Positions 1-9,766 of a stretch of DNA of 64,000 nt are shown piece by piece. The stretch is from Microbacterium album (lineage in GTDB: Bacteria > Actinomycetota > Actinomycetes > Actinomycetales > Microbacteriaceae). Numbering within the stretch: position 1 is the stretch's first letter; every line of letters begins with the position of its first letter. Below the pieces are notes generated by a model. The model was not told the origin of the DNA. It searched no databases and saw only the letters and a list, made by a program, of their open reading frames with translations. The stretch spans positions 146,337-210,336 of the forward strand of contig NZ_BMJY01000005.1 of assembly GCF_014643695.1 (NCBI RefSeq), in the 5' to 3' direction. The translations under genes were made by a program, and so were the position numbers.

Positions 1-441
1 GACGCCCAGGTCACGCGCCAGCTTGCGGATCGGCGGCTTGGCGATCACCCCGACCGACGACGCGACGGGCTTCTCGGGCGGCTTCCGGCGGCGCGTCTTG
101 GCCTCGCCGCCCGTGCCGTATCCCACCAGCACGGACCCGCCGCCCTCCGGCTTCCGCTCCTGACCCGGTCCCGTCGGCTCGTCGACGTCCGCGTCCGCGG
201 CGCCGTCGGCCTCGACGACCGTGATGATCGGCGCGCCGACGTCCACGGTCTCGCCCTCGGCGACCAGGAGCTCACCGACCGTGCCCGCGAAGGGGGACGG
301 CAGCTCCACGAGCGACTTGGCAGTCTCGATCTCGGCGATCACGTCGTCGACCGCGACGGTGTCGCCCGGCGCGACGTGCCAGGACACGATCTCGGCCTCG
401 GTGAGTCCTTCGCCGACGTCGGGGAGATGGAAGGTCTGCAT
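1..441 (-). CDS. 2-oxoacid dehydrogenase E2 (dihydrolipoyl acyltransferase), N-terminal part
   Basis: First 147 residues of the E2 core of a pyruvate or branched-chain 2-oxoacid dehydrogenase complex; the rest lies beyond the left edge. The start is ATG at 441. Residues 1-80 are a lipoyl domain with the lipoylated lysine in IETAKS (K42). A charged, proline/glycine-rich linker follows, and about residue 131 the peripheral subunit-binding domain begins ([16 protein letters not shown]). It lies 40 bp downstream of E1beta in the same direction, so it is probably the last gene of the hisC-like/E1alpha/E1beta/E2 operon. The substrate (pyruvate or branched-chain keto acid) cannot be decided from this fragment. 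Confidence 0.93.
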   Translation of the reverse strand, partial: MQTFHLPDVGEGLTEAEIVSWHVAPGDTVAVDDVIAEIETAKSLVELPSPFAGTVGELLVAEGETVDVGAPIITVVEADGAADADVDEPTGPGQERKPEGGGSVLVGYGTGGEAKTRRRKPPEKPVASSVGVIAKPPIRKLARDLGV

Positions 442-481
442 CGAACGGATCCTCTGCGTCAGGGGGCGATGGTATCGCGGG

Positions 482-1471
482 TCAGTAGGCGAGCGCCCGG
501 TCCACGGCCTCGAGCACGCGGTCGGGGTCGGGCAGGTAGACGCCCTCGAGCTTGGCGGGCGGGAAGGGCACGTCGAAGCCGGACACGCGCAGCACGGGGG
601 CCTCGAGCGAGTAGAAAGCGCGCTCGGCGACGGTGGCGGCGATCTCGCTGCCGATGCTCGCATTCCCCGGCGCCTCCTGCGCCACGACGAGGCGACCGGT
701 CGAGCGCACGGAGTCGAGGATGGGACCGTAGTCGATCGGCGAGAGCGAGCGCAGGTCGACGACCTCGCAGCTGGTCCCCTCGGCCTCCGCGAGCGCGGCC
801 GCCTGCAGCAGCGTGGTCACCATGGCGCCGTGACCGACGAGGGTCACATCCGTGCCGCGACGGACGACGCGGCTGGCGTGCAGGGGCAGCGCGCGCCCCG
901 AGGTGTCGACCTCGCCCTTCTGCCAGTACTTCGCCTTGGGCTCGAGGAAGACGACGGGGTCCGCCGACGAGATCGCGTCCTGGATCATCCAGTAGGCGTC
1001 GTTGGGCGTGGAGGGACTCACCACGCGCAGACCCGGCGTGTGCGCGAAGTACGCCTCCGGGCTCTCCTGGTGGTGCTCGACGGCGCCGATGTGGCCGCCG
1101 TAGGGGATGCGGATCACGATCGGCATCGACACGGCGCCCTCGTGCCGCGAGGTGATCTTCGCCAGCTGGGTCGTGATCTGGTCGAAGGCGGGGAACACGA
1201 AGCCGTCGAACTGGATCTCGATCACGGGACGGAAGCCCCGCATCGCGAGCCCGATCGCCGTGCCCACGATCCCCGACTCCGCCAGGGGCGTGTCGAGCAC
1301 GCGGCGCTCGCCGAACTCCGCCTGCAGCCCCTCCGTCACGCGGAAGACGCCGCCCAGGCGTCCGATGTCCTCGCCCATGAGCAGCACGCGGTCGCTGCCC
1401 GCCAGGGCAGCGCGCAACCCCGCGTTCAGGGCCCTGCTGAGGGTCATGGTCTCCATGCCGGATCCGCCCAT
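482..1471 (-). CDS. 2-oxoacid dehydrogenase E1 component, beta subunit
   Basis: 329 residues starting [19 protein letters not shown], the usual length for the beta subunit of heterotetrameric thiamine-diphosphate-dependent E1. Family hallmarks seen are MGEDIG near residue 45, the run around [15 protein letters not shown] [20 protein letters not shown], and the C-terminal transketolase domain with GHGAMV and a late [13 protein letters not shown] stretch. It starts 2 bp after the alpha-subunit stop, so the two are translationally coupled. With the alpha subunit it decarboxylates the keto acid and passes the acyl group to the E2 lipoyl arm. ATG at 1471 is used; the second ATG (METMTL) is also possible. 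Confidence 0.95.
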   Translation of the reverse strand: MGGSGMETMTLSRALNAGLRAALAGSDRVLLMGEDIGRLGGVFRVTEGLQAEFGERRVLDTPLAESGIVGTAIGLAMRGFRPVIEIQFDGFVFPAFDQITTQLAKITSRHEGAVSMPIVIRIPYGGHIGAVEHHQESPEAYFAHTPGLRVVSPSTPNDAYWMIQDAISSADPVVFLEPKAKYWQKGEVDTSGRALPLHASRVVRRGTDVTLVGHGAMVTTLLQAAALAEAEGTSCEVVDLRSLSPIDYGPILDSVRSTGRLVVAQEAPGNASIGSEIAATVAERAFYSLEAPVLRVSGFDVPFPPAKLEGVYLPDPDRVLEAVDRALAY

Positions 1472-1473
1472 GC

Positions 1474-2637
1474 TCACTGGCCCTCCTCGAACGACGCCTC
1501 GTACTCCGCGAGCCACCGGCGCTGCTCCTCCATGAGGGGGTGCGGCTCGGAGTACACGTGCGCGAACATGCTGTCGGGCGCGGGTTCGGGAAGCTGCGTG
1601 GTACGCGCGCGGGCGTCGGCCGCGACGTCCGCGGCCTCCTCGTCGACGTCCGCGAAGAACGCCTCGGACGCGCCGCGGCCCTCGAGGTACGCGCGCATGC
1701 GGGCGATCGGATCGCGCGCCTCCCACGCACGCTCCTCGTCGCTCGTGCGGTACTTGGTCGGGTCGTCGCTCGTGGTGTGCGCTCCCATCCGGTACGTCAC
1801 GGCCTCGATCGCGCGCGGCCCCTCGCCCGCGCGGGCCTCGTCGAGCGCCACGCGCGAGACCGCGTAGCTCGCCAGCACGTCGTTGCCGTCGACGCGGATG
1901 CTCTCCATCCCGTAGCCGGCGGCGCGCTCCGCCAGCGGCACGGGGGACTGCGTCGAGACCGGCACGGAGATCGCCCAGTGGTTGTTCTGCAGGAAGAACA
2001 CCTGCGGCGTCCGGTAGCTCGCCGCGAACACCATCGCCTCGTGCACATCGCCCTGGCTCGACGCCCCGTCGCCGTAGTACACGATCACCGCCTGGTCGCG
2101 CGCCGGATCGCCGGTCGCGTGCCCGCCGTCGAACGCGATCCCCATCGCGTACCCCGTCGCGTGCAGCGTCTGCGATCCGAGCACGAGCGTGTAGAGGTGC
2201 GTGTTGCCGTTCTTCGGATCGGTCGGGTCCCAACCGCCGTGGCTCACGCCGCGCATCAGCTTGACGATGTCGACCGGGTCGACGCCACGGATGCGGCACA
2301 CGACGTGCTCGCGGTACGAGGGGAACACGTGGTCCTGCGGGCGGGCGGCGCGCGCCGAGCCCACCTGCGCGGCCTCCTGGCCCTGCGAAGGCGGCCACAG
2401 GGCGAGCTGTCCCTGCCGCTGCAGCAGGGTGGCCTGGCGATCGAAGGAGCGGATCACCGCCATGTCGCGGTAGAACTGCTCGAGCTCCCCGTCACCGAGC
2501 GCGTCGACCAGGGGCAGGTAGCGCTCCGCGCTCTCCGACGGCGCGATGGCGCCGTCGGGTGCGAGGATGCGGACGGTGGGGTCGCTCCCCGAGCCTGCGG
2601 GGAAAGTGCCTGTCTGCCGGGCGTCTGCCGAAGTCAC
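1474..2637 (-). CDS. 2-oxoacid dehydrogenase E1 component, alpha subunit
   Basis: 387 residues. The thiamine-diphosphate/magnesium motif is plain: [20 protein letters not shown] followed by QNNHWAIS. An upstream [13 protein letters not shown] block matches E1alpha of the pyruvate/branched-chain type. The start is GTG at 2637, whose GTGA overlaps the TGA stop of the aminotransferase gene by 4 bp, showing translational coupling. The E1beta gene follows after 2 bp. An N-terminal extension of about 40 residues before the catalytic domain is common in actinobacterial members. The choice between pyruvate and branched-chain substrate is not resolved here. Confidence 0.95.
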   Translation of the reverse strand: MTSADARQTGTFPAGSGSDPTVRILAPDGAIAPSESAERYLPLVDALGDGELEQFYRDMAVIRSFDRQATLLQRQGQLALWPPSQGQEAAQVGSARAARPQDHVFPSYREHVVCRIRGVDPVDIVKLMRGVSHGGWDPTDPKNGNTHLYTLVLGSQTLHATGYAMGIAFDGGHATGDPARDQAVIVYYGDGASSQGDVHEAMVFAASYRTPQVFFLQNNHWAISVPVSTQSPVPLAERAAGYGMESIRVDGNDVLASYAVSRVALDEARAGEGPRAIEAVTYRMGAHTTSDDPTKYRTSDEERAWEARDPIARMRAYLEGRGASEAFFADVDEEAADVAADARARTTQLPEPAPDSMFAHVYSEPHPLMEEQRRWLAEYEASFEEGQ

Positions 2638-3749
2638 CGTTCCACGCTATCCGGGGCCCCCGCGACCGCCGGTGAAAGACTCGGGACAACGGATCGGGCG
2701 ATCCCTAGGACCTTCTCCACAGACTCATGCTCCCCGATCGATATACGCAGGCCGTCGGGGAACGCGCGCACCACGATCCCGGCGTCGTCGAACGCCCTCG
2801 CCACCCCCTCCAAGTCGTGTGTCGGCAGCCACACGAAGTTGCCCTGCGCCTCGGGCACGTCCCAGCCGATCTCTCGCAGGGCCGCGGCGAGCGCGTCGCG
2901 GCGCGCGATGATCTCCTCGACCCGCGCGCGCAGCTCGGCCTCGTGCGCGAGGCTCGCGAGCGCGGCCACCTCCGCGGTTGCCGTGACCGACAGCGGGATC
3001 GCCGTGCTGCGGGCCGCGTCGAGCACGCGCGGGTGGCCGATGGCGTAGCCCACCCGCAGGCCGGCCAGTCCGTAAGCCTTCGAGAACGTGCGCAGCACGA
3101 CCACGTTGGGGTGCGCCTCGAACACGCGCGCGGCCAGCCCGTCGACCGCGTCCGGATCCGTGACGAACTCGGCGTACGCCTCGTCGAGCAGGATCAGCAC
3201 GTCGGCGGGCACCCGGGCGACGAACGCCTCGAACTCGGCGGCCGTGACGATCGGGCCGGTGGGGTTGTTGGGAGAGCAGACGAGGATGCACCGCGTGCGG
3301 TCGGTGACGGCCGCGGCCATCGCGTCCAGATCGTGGCCGGAGTCGGGCCGCAACGGCACCTGCACGCTCGTCGCGCCGGCGACCAGCACGAGCCCCGGGT
3401 ACGCCTCGAACGAGCGCCACGCGTACAGCACCTCGTCCCCGGGTCCGGCGACCGCCTGGATGAACTGCGCCAGCAGCGCCACGCTGCCGGCACCGACGTG
3501 CACGCCCTCGGGCTCCACCCCGTAGCGCTCGCCCAGGGCCGCGCGCAGCCGCGATGCGGTCGCGTCGGGGTAGCGATTGAACGTCGCCGCGCGGTGGACC
3601 GCCTCGATCACACCGGGGAGAGGTTCGAACGGGTTCTCGTTGCTCGACAGCTTGAACCCCGCGTCGTCGGCCTGCCGCCCCTGGCGATAGGGCGGGAGCG
3701 CCGCGATCTCGGGGCGGACGCGCGGCAGGACCGGCTCGTTCGAGGTCAT
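2634..3749 (-). CDS. hisC: Histidinol-phosphate / aromatic aminotransferase (HisC family)
   Basis: 371 residues of a class I/II PLP aminotransferase. It has the SSNENPFEP substrate-loop motif near residue 35, the CSPNNPTG cofactor motif near 158-165, a DEAYAEF block near 189 and the Schiff-base lysine in [18 protein letters not shown] (K224). The start is ATG at 3749, facing a divergent gene at 3787 across only 37 bp. It is first in the operon with the keto-acid dehydrogenase genes, which would suit a role in amino-acid/keto-acid interconversion. HisC and aromatic aminotransferase (Pat) of actinobacteria are very similar, so the exact amino donor is uncertain. Confidence 0.88.
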   Translation of the reverse strand: MTSNEPVLPRVRPEIAALPPYRQGRQADDAGFKLSSNENPFEPLPGVIEAVHRAATFNRYPDATASRLRAALGERYGVEPEGVHVGAGSVALLAQFIQAVAGPGDEVLYAWRSFEAYPGLVLVAGATSVQVPLRPDSGHDLDAMAAAVTDRTRCILVCSPNNPTGPIVTAAEFEAFVARVPADVLILLDEAYAEFVTDPDAVDGLAARVFEAHPNVVVLRTFSKAYGLAGLRVGYAIGHPRVLDAARSTAIPLSVTATAEVAALASLAHEAELRARVEEIIARRDALAAALREIGWDVPEAQGNFVWLPTHDLEGVARAFDDAGIVVRAFPDGLRISIGEHESVEKVLGIARSVVPSLSPAVAGAPDSVER

Positions 3750-3786
3750 GCGGGTCAGTCTATTTGCGGGGTGGGAGACTGGGTGC

Positions 3787-4182
3787 ATGCGCTTCCTCGT
3801 CCGAGTCGTCGTGAACGCGTTCGCCATCTGGATCGTGACGCTCATCCCGGTGCTGCAGGTCGACGTCACGCCGTTCGCGCCCGGCGGCGACCTGCAGCTC
3901 GTGCTCACGCTGCTGGCCGTGGCGGCGATCTTCGCGGTCGTCAACACCGTGATCGGCACGGTCATCAAGATCGTCGCGTTCCCGCTCTACATCCTGACGC
4001 TCGGCCTGATCTCGCTCCTGATCAACGGTTTCCTGCTGTGGCTGACCGCGGCGATCACGAGCGGATGGAGCTGGGGCCTGGACGTGCACCACTTCTGGTG
4101 GGGCGTCGTGGCGGCGCTGCTGATCGGCCTCATCAACGGGGTCTTCGGCATGATCCTGCGCCCGCAGAAGAAGAAGCGCTGA
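3787..4182 (+). CDS. Phage-holin-family-IV (YvlD-like) small membrane protein
   Basis: 131 residues starting at ATG 3787. Four hydrophobic segments can be seen: [21 protein letters not shown], a long [20 protein letters not shown] stretch with the family-typical NTVIG motif, [20 protein letters not shown], and the C-terminal segment ending [11 protein letters not shown], followed by a basic tail PQKKKR. This is the pattern of mycobacteriophage-holin/YvlD family integral membrane proteins, which are common in bacterial chromosomes outside any phage. Their physiological role is not established. No phage genes lie nearby. Confidence 0.85.
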   Translation: MRFLVRVVVNAFAIWIVTLIPVLQVDVTPFAPGGDLQLVLTLLAVAAIFAVVNTVIGTVIKIVAFPLYILTLGLISLLINGFLLWLTAAITSGWSWGLDVHHFWWGVVAALLIGLINGVFGMILRPQKKKR

Positions 4183-4197
4183 CCGCCGGACGCACGG

Positions 4198-4212
4198 GGC
4201 CCGGTGCGGGCC
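4198..4212. terminator. Short GC hairpin between convergent genes
   Basis: GGCCCG, a GTG loop, then CGGGCC form a perfect 6-bp stem in the 33-bp gap between two convergent stop codons. There is no T-tract on either strand, so this is a weak terminator call based on position and symmetry. Confidence 0.35.
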
Positions 4213-4215
4213 GGG

Positions 4216-5097
4216 TCAGCGGATGCGGGAGCGGATGCGGGCGGCCGCGAGCGCGGTGAAGACCACGGCGAGCGCGGCCAGGACCCCCGCGGCGAACCAG
4301 ACCGGGACCGCCCAGTCGCCGACGCTGAGGGTGATGCCGTACGCGGCGTTGATGCCGTCGATCGCCGCCTGCTGACCTCCGACGAGGTCCGACAGCGCCT
4401 CGGACGTGAACTGCTGCCGCAGCAGCATGGCCGCCTGCGCGAACGGGAGCGCGCTCACGGCGTCGCGGACCGCGTCCGGGAACAGGCCCACCGCGATGTA
4501 GGCGCCCGCCACGAAGCCCGCCACGGTCCCGACGACCGTGGACAGCGCGGCGAACGAGCCGGTCGTGCGGAGGAAGGACGCGACGAATGCCCAGAGCGCG
4601 GCGAAGCCCGCCGTCGCCAGGACGATCCACCCGGCGGACGCGGCCACCGCGCCCGCCGCCAGCACCACGTCCGAGACCAGCCACAGGTAGAGCAGGGCGA
4701 CGACGAGCACGACGAGCGTCACGGCGACGCCGATCAGGAAGGCCGAGGCCAGGTACCCCAGCACGAGCTGGCCGCGCCGCACGGGCGAGACGAGGAAGTC
4801 ACGGAACCGGCCCGAGGCGGCATCCTCGACGAACACCGACAACGCTCCCAGCGGGGTGGTGATGGCGGACAGCGCGACGATGCCGGCGAACATCCACGCG
4901 TCCACGAAGCCGCGCACCTCGGCGTCGTCGGCGCCGGGGACGCTGTCGGCGATCGACGTGACCTGCAGGTTGCCGAGGAACAGGGCGTACAGCAGGAAGA
5001 CGATCAGCGCGCCGAGCAGCGAGAAGAACACGTTGAGCGGATCGCGGAAGAACAGGCGCAGGTTGCGCGCCGTGATCGAGAGCACGACGTCCATCAC
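4216..5097 (-). CDS. ABC-2 type transporter permease
   Basis: 293 residues with about six membrane spans (for instance VFFSLLGALIVFLLYALFLG near the N-terminus and WFAAGVLAALAVVFTALAAA at the C-terminus), the layout of the ABC-2 drug/antibiotic exporter permeases. It follows its ATPase gene. The start could be GTG at 5097 (GTGA, 4-bp overlap) or the next codon, ATG at 5094 (1-bp overlap). An extracytoplasmic loop after span 1 contains SIADSVPGADDAEV. Substrate unknown; a small-molecule or lipid exporter is likely. Confidence 0.92.
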   Translation of the reverse strand: MMDVVLSITARNLRLFFRDPLNVFFSLLGALIVFLLYALFLGNLQVTSIADSVPGADDAEVRGFVDAWMFAGIVALSAITTPLGALSVFVEDAASGRFRDFLVSPVRRGQLVLGYLASAFLIGVAVTLVVLVVALLYLWLVSDVVLAAGAVAASAGWIVLATAGFAALWAFVASFLRTTGSFAALSTVVGTVAGFVAGAYIAVGLFPDAVRDAVSALPFAQAAMLLRQQFTSEALSDLVGGQQAAIDGINAAYGITLSVGDWAVPVWFAAGVLAALAVVFTALAAARIRSRIR

Positions 5098-5954
5098 GAC
5101 GCCTCCGGCTCACGGCCCGTGAGCGCGAGGAACACGTCGTCCATGCGGCCATGGCGGAACTCGAAGTCCCGCACGTCGTCCCCCAGCTCGGCCAGCAGGC
5201 GGCGCGCCTCGTCGGCGCCGGCCACGCGGACAGCGCGCGTGCCCTCGGCCGTCGTGAGGGTGAGGACGCTGGACGAGTGCTGCGCGCGCAGCTCGGCGGG
5301 CGTGCCCTCCGCGACGAGCCGCCCCCGGTCGATGATCGCGACGCGGTCGGCCTCCTCGGTCTCCTCCATGTAGTGCGTCGTGAGGAACACGGTCAGCCCC
5401 GTCCGCTCGCGCAGGTCATGGATCGTGCTCCAGATGACGCGCCGGCTCGCGGGATCCAGTCCGGTCGTCGGCTCGTCGAGGAACACGATGCGCGGATCGT
5501 GCAGCAGCGCGCGGGCGATGTCGACGCGGCGGCGCTGACCCCCGGAGAGCGAGCCGTAGCGGCGGTCGAGGAAGTCGCCCAGCTCGACCAGCTCGGTCAG
5601 CAGCGCGACGCGCTCGCGCACCGCACGGCGCGACGCCAGATAGGGTCGCCCGCGCGCCGTGAGGTTCTCGCGCACCGTGAGGGCGGCATCCAGCAGCGAG
5701 TCCTGGAACACGACCCCGATCGCGCGCCTGACGGCGTCCCCGTCGCGCGTCACGTCGTGGCCCGCCACGGTGAGGGTGCCCGCGTCGAAGCCGAGCACGG
5801 TCGTCAGGCACCCGATGGTCGTCGACTTGCCGGCCCCGTTCGTGCCGAGGAAGGCGAACGTGCTGCCCTCCGGCACGTCGAAGGAAATGTCGTCGACCGC
5901 CGTGATCCCCCGGTACCGCTTCGTCAGGCCGTCGACGGTCACGCTCGCGGACAT
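5094..5954 (-). CDS. ABC transporter ATP-binding protein, daunorubicin-resistance (DrrA) type
   Basis: 286 residues. Walker A GTNGAGKST lies at about 37-45, the signature LSGGQRRR and Walker B IVFLDEPTTGLDP follow in the right order, and the switch histidine is in LTTHYMEE. The C-terminal ~70 residues form the extra domain typical of DrrA-like exporters. It makes an exporter with the permease that overlaps its stop codon. The 147 bp upstream hold no other gene and should contain the promoter. Confidence 0.94.
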   Translation of the reverse strand: MSASVTVDGLTKRYRGITAVDDISFDVPEGSTFAFLGTNGAGKSTTIGCLTTVLGFDAGTLTVAGHDVTRDGDAVRRAIGVVFQDSLLDAALTVRENLTARGRPYLASRRAVRERVALLTELVELGDFLDRRYGSLSGGQRRRVDIARALLHDPRIVFLDEPTTGLDPASRRVIWSTIHDLRERTGLTVFLTTHYMEETEEADRVAIIDRGRLVAEGTPAELRAQHSSSVLTLTTAEGTRAVRVAGADEARRLLAELGDDVRDFEFRHGRMDDVFLALTGREPEAS

Positions 5955-6101
5955 GCGCTGGGCTCCTCACAGGACGGCACGGAAGGGACGGCGCGGACGG
6001 GATGGCGGTTGGGGCGATCCGGCGGCACGATAGCAGACCGAGGTGACCCGCCCGGGTCGTGGGAAGCGGGACCCCCGATCCGTCGGCGGCCCTGCCCGCC
6101 G

Positions 6102-7418
6102 TCACTCCCGGGCGTCGCTCACGCGCTCGGCGGCGTACTCCGTCGCGACGATCTCCCGCGCGCCCGCGAGCGCGTCGAGGTGCCGTTCGCGTGCGGCGGC
6201 GACCCGGGGGTCGCCGGATGCGTCGACCTGGGCGGCCAGGTCGACGTACGCGTCCATGCGGTGGGCGGGCATCGTGACGTCCCCCGGCCAGGCGAGCGGT
6301 TCCCGCACCGCCTCGGCGACGAAGCTCTGCGGCGATCCGTTCGCGACGGGCGCCCCGCCGCCGGCGAGCGCGACGACGGGATCGTCGCGGTACCGCATCG
6401 TGACGTTGAGCGTCGACGCTCCGGCCATGACGGCCGTGGGCGCGCCGAACGTGACGAGCGTGCGCACGTCGTAGCGGCCCTCGATCGCCATGCGCCCCGC
6501 GATCATCGCGCCCTGTGAGAAGCCGTACAGGTGCACCGTGTCGCCGAGGCGCGCCCCCGCGTCCGCGAGCGCCCGCTCGACCGCCTGCTGCGACGCCGAC
6601 GTGCGCCCGCCGTACAGCTCGAGGTTGGAGCGCATGTCCCACGCCTCGCCCGGATCCGGCCCCAGCCCGCCGGCCGTGCCGCCGACGTAGGCCGCGAACT
6701 GCTGCGATCCGTCGGCGAAGACGTGCCGCTCGACGCGCACGCGGGCGTCGTCGCCGGGGATCCGGGAGGCCACCTCGGCGAGCGACCCGGCGGCCGCAGC
6801 CGCGCGGCGGGACAGCGCCGTCACGCGCACGGCCTCCTCGCTCCCCCGCGGCGCACCCCGCGCGGATCCCGGCGCAGGCGCGTGGACGACGCCCCTCCCG
6901 AGGACGCGCACGGCGCCCGCGGCTCCCCACACGGCCACGGGGCCGAGGACCCCCGCGACCGGAAGCCCTCCGAGCGTCGCCTGCCGCGCCAGCTCGTCGT
7001 CCCAGCCGGTCTCCCACCGGCGCCAGAGCCGGTCGCTCTCGGCGATCGCGGCCGGGCTGCGGGCGGCGATCGCCGCGAGCCGCTGCTCGAGCGCGCGGGC
7101 CTCCTCGGCCCGCGCGGGCGCGCCGGTGCCACCCGCCACCAGCACCGCGAGGCGCGCCCGCGTCTCCACCGCGTCGTAGACGTCGGCGGCCAGCCGCAGC
7201 TCGTCCGCCACGCGGCGCACCTGCACGGCGAGCTCGGCGGCGTGCGCGGCGGCGTCCCGGGCCAGGGGCGCATCCAGCACCGCCACGCCGACCGCGGCCC
7301 ACCCCGCCGTCGCGACCGTGTCGAACCGCTCGGCGATCCCGGCGAGCCGGGCTGCGGCGTCGCGCAGGCTCTGCGGATCGACCGCCACGGCACCGCCCGA
7401 CGCGATCTCGAGGCTCAT
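6102..7418 (-). CDS. Helical N-terminus (ESX-like) fused to alpha/beta serine hydrolase
   Basis: 438 residues. Residues 1-140 are predicted almost all helical and Ala-rich, like WXG/LXG-type secretion domains. A small-residue linker follows. The C-terminal half has a nucleophile elbow GFSQGA (S301) in LYGFSQGAMIAGRM, a later TFGAPTAV and a DD/PV segment that may hold the acid. The fold resembles PE-PPE or cutinase-like hydrolases attached to type VII substrates. The ATG at 7418 overlaps the stop of the small gene upstream (ATGA). A GC hairpin CGGCGG/CCGCCG at 6084-6101 lies just past the stop. The substrate is unknown; I infer a secreted esterase or lipase. Confidence 0.75.
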   Translation of the reverse strand: MSLEIASGGAVAVDPQSLRDAAARLAGIAERFDTVATAGWAAVGVAVLDAPLARDAAAHAAELAVQVRRVADELRLAADVYDAVETRARLAVLVAGGTGAPARAEEARALEQRLAAIAARSPAAIAESDRLWRRWETGWDDELARQATLGGLPVAGVLGPVAVWGAAGAVRVLGRGVVHAPAPGSARGAPRGSEEAVRVTALSRRAAAAAGSLAEVASRIPGDDARVRVERHVFADGSQQFAAYVGGTAGGLGPDPGEAWDMRSNLELYGGRTSASQQAVERALADAGARLGDTVHLYGFSQGAMIAGRMAIEGRYDVRTLVTFGAPTAVMAGASTLNVTMRYRDDPVVALAGGGAPVANGSPQSFVAEAVREPLAWPGDVTMPAHRMDAYVDLAAQVDASGDPRVAAARERHLDALAGAREIVATEYAAERVSDARE

Positions 7419-7684
7419 CCCGACCCGTCCACCGGGAAGAGCGCGTACGCACTCTGCCCCGCGACGCCGCGGGCGGCCGAGGCGAGGCGCACGTCGAGCC
7501 GCACGGCTTCCGCGCGGAGCTCACCCGCCCGCAGGTGGAACCGCTCCGCAGCGGACGCGCGCCACTCCAGGTCGGGCAGCAGCGCGTCGAGCGCGGTGAG
7601 CGCGGCGGCGACCTCCTCTCTCGCCCTGACCAGCAGAGCGTGCGCCTGCGCCGCGGCCGCGACGATGTCCGCATCTGCCCCCAT
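7415..7684 (-). CDS. Small helical partner protein (ESX-like)
   Basis: 89 residues from ATG 7684, nearly all alpha-helical by composition (alternating Ala/Leu with charged residues), with a mid-protein LEWRASAAERFH that recalls the WxG turn of Esx proteins (W-R-A instead of W-x-G). It is translationally coupled to the hydrolase gene by a 4-bp ATGA overlap. Small helical gene followed by a long helical-N-terminus gene is the layout of type VII substrate pairs. I infer that it forms a heterodimer with the hydrolase N-terminus. No known family is recognised with confidence. Confidence 0.7.
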   Translation of the reverse strand: MGADADIVAAAAQAHALLVRAREEVAAALTALDALLPDLEWRASAAERFHLRAGELRAEAVRLDVRLASAARGVAGQSAYALFPVDGSG

Positions 7685-7850
7685 GTCCCCAGCGTGGGCG
7701 ACGGCGCGTCGGCGGCGGGCGGGATCCGCCCCTTCCGGGCATGAGCCGCCGGTTCCGCCGGCCTGGGGACGAGGGGTCGCGGCGCGCCCGGACGGGCGGC
7801 CCGTCCGCCCCGGGGAGGCGCGACGCCGCCGTCCCAGGCAGAATGAGCGC

Positions 7851-8366
7851 ATGACCGGCCAGCACCCGTTCCGCGTCGTCTTCGTCTGCACGGGCAACAT
7901 CTGCCGCTCGCCCATGGCGGAGGTCGTCTTCCGGCATCTCGCGCACAGCAGGGGGATGGGCGATCTCGTCGTCTCCCGCAGCGCCGGCACCGGCGACTGG
8001 CACGTCGGGGAGCGGGCCGACAGCCGCACGCTCGCGGCTCTGGCCCGCCGCGGCTACGACGGCTCGGCGCACCGCGCGCGGCAGTTCGACCTCAGCGCGT
8101 TCCGGGACAACGACCTCGTCATCGCGCTCGACCGCACACACGAGCGGATCCTGCGGCAGTGGGCGCGCGACGAGGACGACCGCGATCGCGTCTCGCTGCT
8201 GCTGTCGTTCGATCCGTCGGCGACCGTCCCGGACGTGCCCGACCCGTACTACGCCGACGAGACGGCTTTCGACGACGTGCTCGCTATGATCGAAAGCGCC
8301 AGCCTGGCGCTGTTCCGCCAGCTCGAACCGGCGATCCGACCGCCTCGAACCGGAGGAATCTCCTGA
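7851..8366 (+). CDS. Low-molecular-weight protein tyrosine phosphatase
   Basis: 171 residues from ATG 7851. The phosphatase P-loop CTGNICRS lies at 13-20 (nucleophile C13, R19), and the general-acid DPYY motif occurs near residue 131 (VPDVPDPYYAD), both in the expected positions for the arsenate-reductase-like LMW-PTP fold. The gene stops inside the ribosome-binding/start region of purB, so the two are cotranscribed. Targets in actinobacteria are mostly unknown. Confidence 0.93.
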   Translation: MTGQHPFRVVFVCTGNICRSPMAEVVFRHLAHSRGMGDLVVSRSAGTGDWHVGERADSRTLAALARRGYDGSAHRARQFDLSAFRDNDLVIALDRTHERILRQWARDEDDRDRVSLLLSFDPSATVPDVPDPYYADETAFDDVLAMIESASLALFRQLEPAIRPPRTGGIS

Positions 8367-9745
8367 CCTCTCTGCCAGCCCAGCCCCTCAGCCCCCTCGA
8401 CGGCCGCTACCGTGCGGCCGTCTCGCCCCTCGCCGACTACCTGTCGGAGGCGGGCCTGAACCGGGCCCGCGTCGAGGTGGAGGTCGAGTGGCTCATCACG
8501 CTCACCAACAACTCCCTCTTCGGCACGAGGCCCCTGACGCAGGACGAGAAGTTCCAGCTGCGCACGCTCTACCTCGCGTTCGGGCAGGAGGAGATCGACT
8601 GGCTCGCGGAGCGCGAGGCCGTCACGCGCCACGACGTCAAGGCGGTCGAGTACCTCGTGCGCGACCGGCTCTCGACCCTGGGCCTGGACCGGATCGCCGA
8701 GCTCACCCATTTCGCGTGCACCAGCGAGGACATCAACTCGCTCGCGTACGCGCTCACGGTCAAGCGCGCGATCTGCGAGGTGTGGCTGCCGGCGTACCGC
8801 GGCGTCATCGAGAAGCTGCGCGCGCTCGCGCTGCAGCACGCGGACGCGCCGATGCTCGCGCGCACGCACGGCCAGCCGGCGACGCCCACGACGATGGGCA
8901 AGGAGCTCGGCGTCTTCGTGTGGCGCCTCGAGCGCGTGCTGGCCCAGCTCGAGAAGGGCGAGTACCTGGGGAAGTTCTCCGGCGCGACGGGCACGTGGTC
9001 CGCCCACCTCGCGGCCGAGCCCCGGGTGGCATGGCCCAACCTCGCACGCGAGTTCGTCGAGGCGCTGGGCCTGACGTTCAACCCGCTGACGACGCAGATC
9101 GAGTCGCACGACTGGCAGGTCGAGCTGTACGACCGGGTGCGGCACGCGGGCGGGATCCTGCACAACCTCGCGACCGACGTCTGGACGTACATCTCGCTCG
9201 GCTACTTCGCGCAGATCCCCGTCGCCGGCGCCACGGGCTCCTCGACGATGCCGCACAAGATCAACCCGATCCGGTTCGAGAACGCCGAGGCGAACCTCGA
9301 GCTGTCCTCGGCGCTGCTGTCGTCGCTCGCGCAGACCCTCGTGACCTCGCGCCTGCAGCGAGACCTGACCGACTCGACGACCCAGCGGAACATCGGCGTC
9401 GCTCTCGGCCACTCGCTGCTCGCGCTCGACAACCTCACGCGCGGCCTCGGCGAGATCTCCCTGTCGCGCGACGTGCTGCTGGCCGACCTCGACGCCAACT
9501 GGGAGGTCCTGGGCGAGGCGATCCAGACGGTCGTCCGCGCCGAGGTGACCGCCGGCCGGTCGTCCATCAGCGATCCCTACGCACTGCTCAAGGAGCTCAC
9601 CCGGGGCCGCCGCGTCGGGCCCGAGGACCTGGCGGAGTTCGTGCGCGGGCTCGACATCGGCGAGGAGGCCAAGCAGCGCCTCCTCGAGCTCACGCCCGCC
9701 ACCTACACCGGCCTGGCCGAGCAGCTCACGCGCTCCAAGCTCTGA
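8363..9745 (+). CDS. purB: Adenylosuccinate lyase
   Basis: 460 residues; catalyses two fumarate-releasing steps of purine synthesis. The family signature GSSTMPHKINPIRFEN sits at 292-307, TSEDIN near 120-125 and ARTHGQPATPTTMGKE near 166-181, all intact. The frame is open to MTSLPAQPLSPLDGRYR-like sequence but has no ATG, GTG or TTG near there: the best start is CTG at 8363, with GGAGGA 5 bp upstream (8352-8357) and a CTGA overlap with the phosphatase stop. An ATG at 8159 in this frame would add 68 residues, inside the phosphatase gene, with no family similarity, so I reject it. Confidence 0.93.
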   Translation: MTSLPAQPLSPLDGRYRAAVSPLADYLSEAGLNRARVEVEVEWLITLTNNSLFGTRPLTQDEKFQLRTLYLAFGQEEIDWLAEREAVTRHDVKAVEYLVRDRLSTLGLDRIAELTHFACTSEDINSLAYALTVKRAICEVWLPAYRGVIEKLRALALQHADAPMLARTHGQPATPTTMGKELGVFVWRLERVLAQLEKGEYLGKFSGATGTWSAHLAAEPRVAWPNLAREFVEALGLTFNPLTTQIESHDWQVELYDRVRHAGGILHNLATDVWTYISLGYFAQIPVAGATGSSTMPHKINPIRFENAEANLELSSALLSSLAQTLVTSRLQRDLTDSTTQRNIGVALGHSLLALDNLTRGLGEISLSRDVLLADLDANWEVLGEAIQTVVRAEVTAGRSSISDPYALLKELTRGRRVGPEDLAEFVRGLDIGEEAKQRLLELTPATYTGLAEQLTRSKL

Positions 9746-9766
9746 CCCGCGGCCGCTCGGGCGGCT

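Noticed and set aside
3787..4182. Prophage remnant suggested by the holin-like protein
   Set aside because: No other phage gene, integrase or attachment repeat is near; YvlD-like proteins are normal chromosomal genes.
8159..8362. Upstream ATG extension of purB
   Set aside because: It would add 68 Arg-rich residues that overlap the phosphatase gene in another frame and match nothing in adenylosuccinate lyases.
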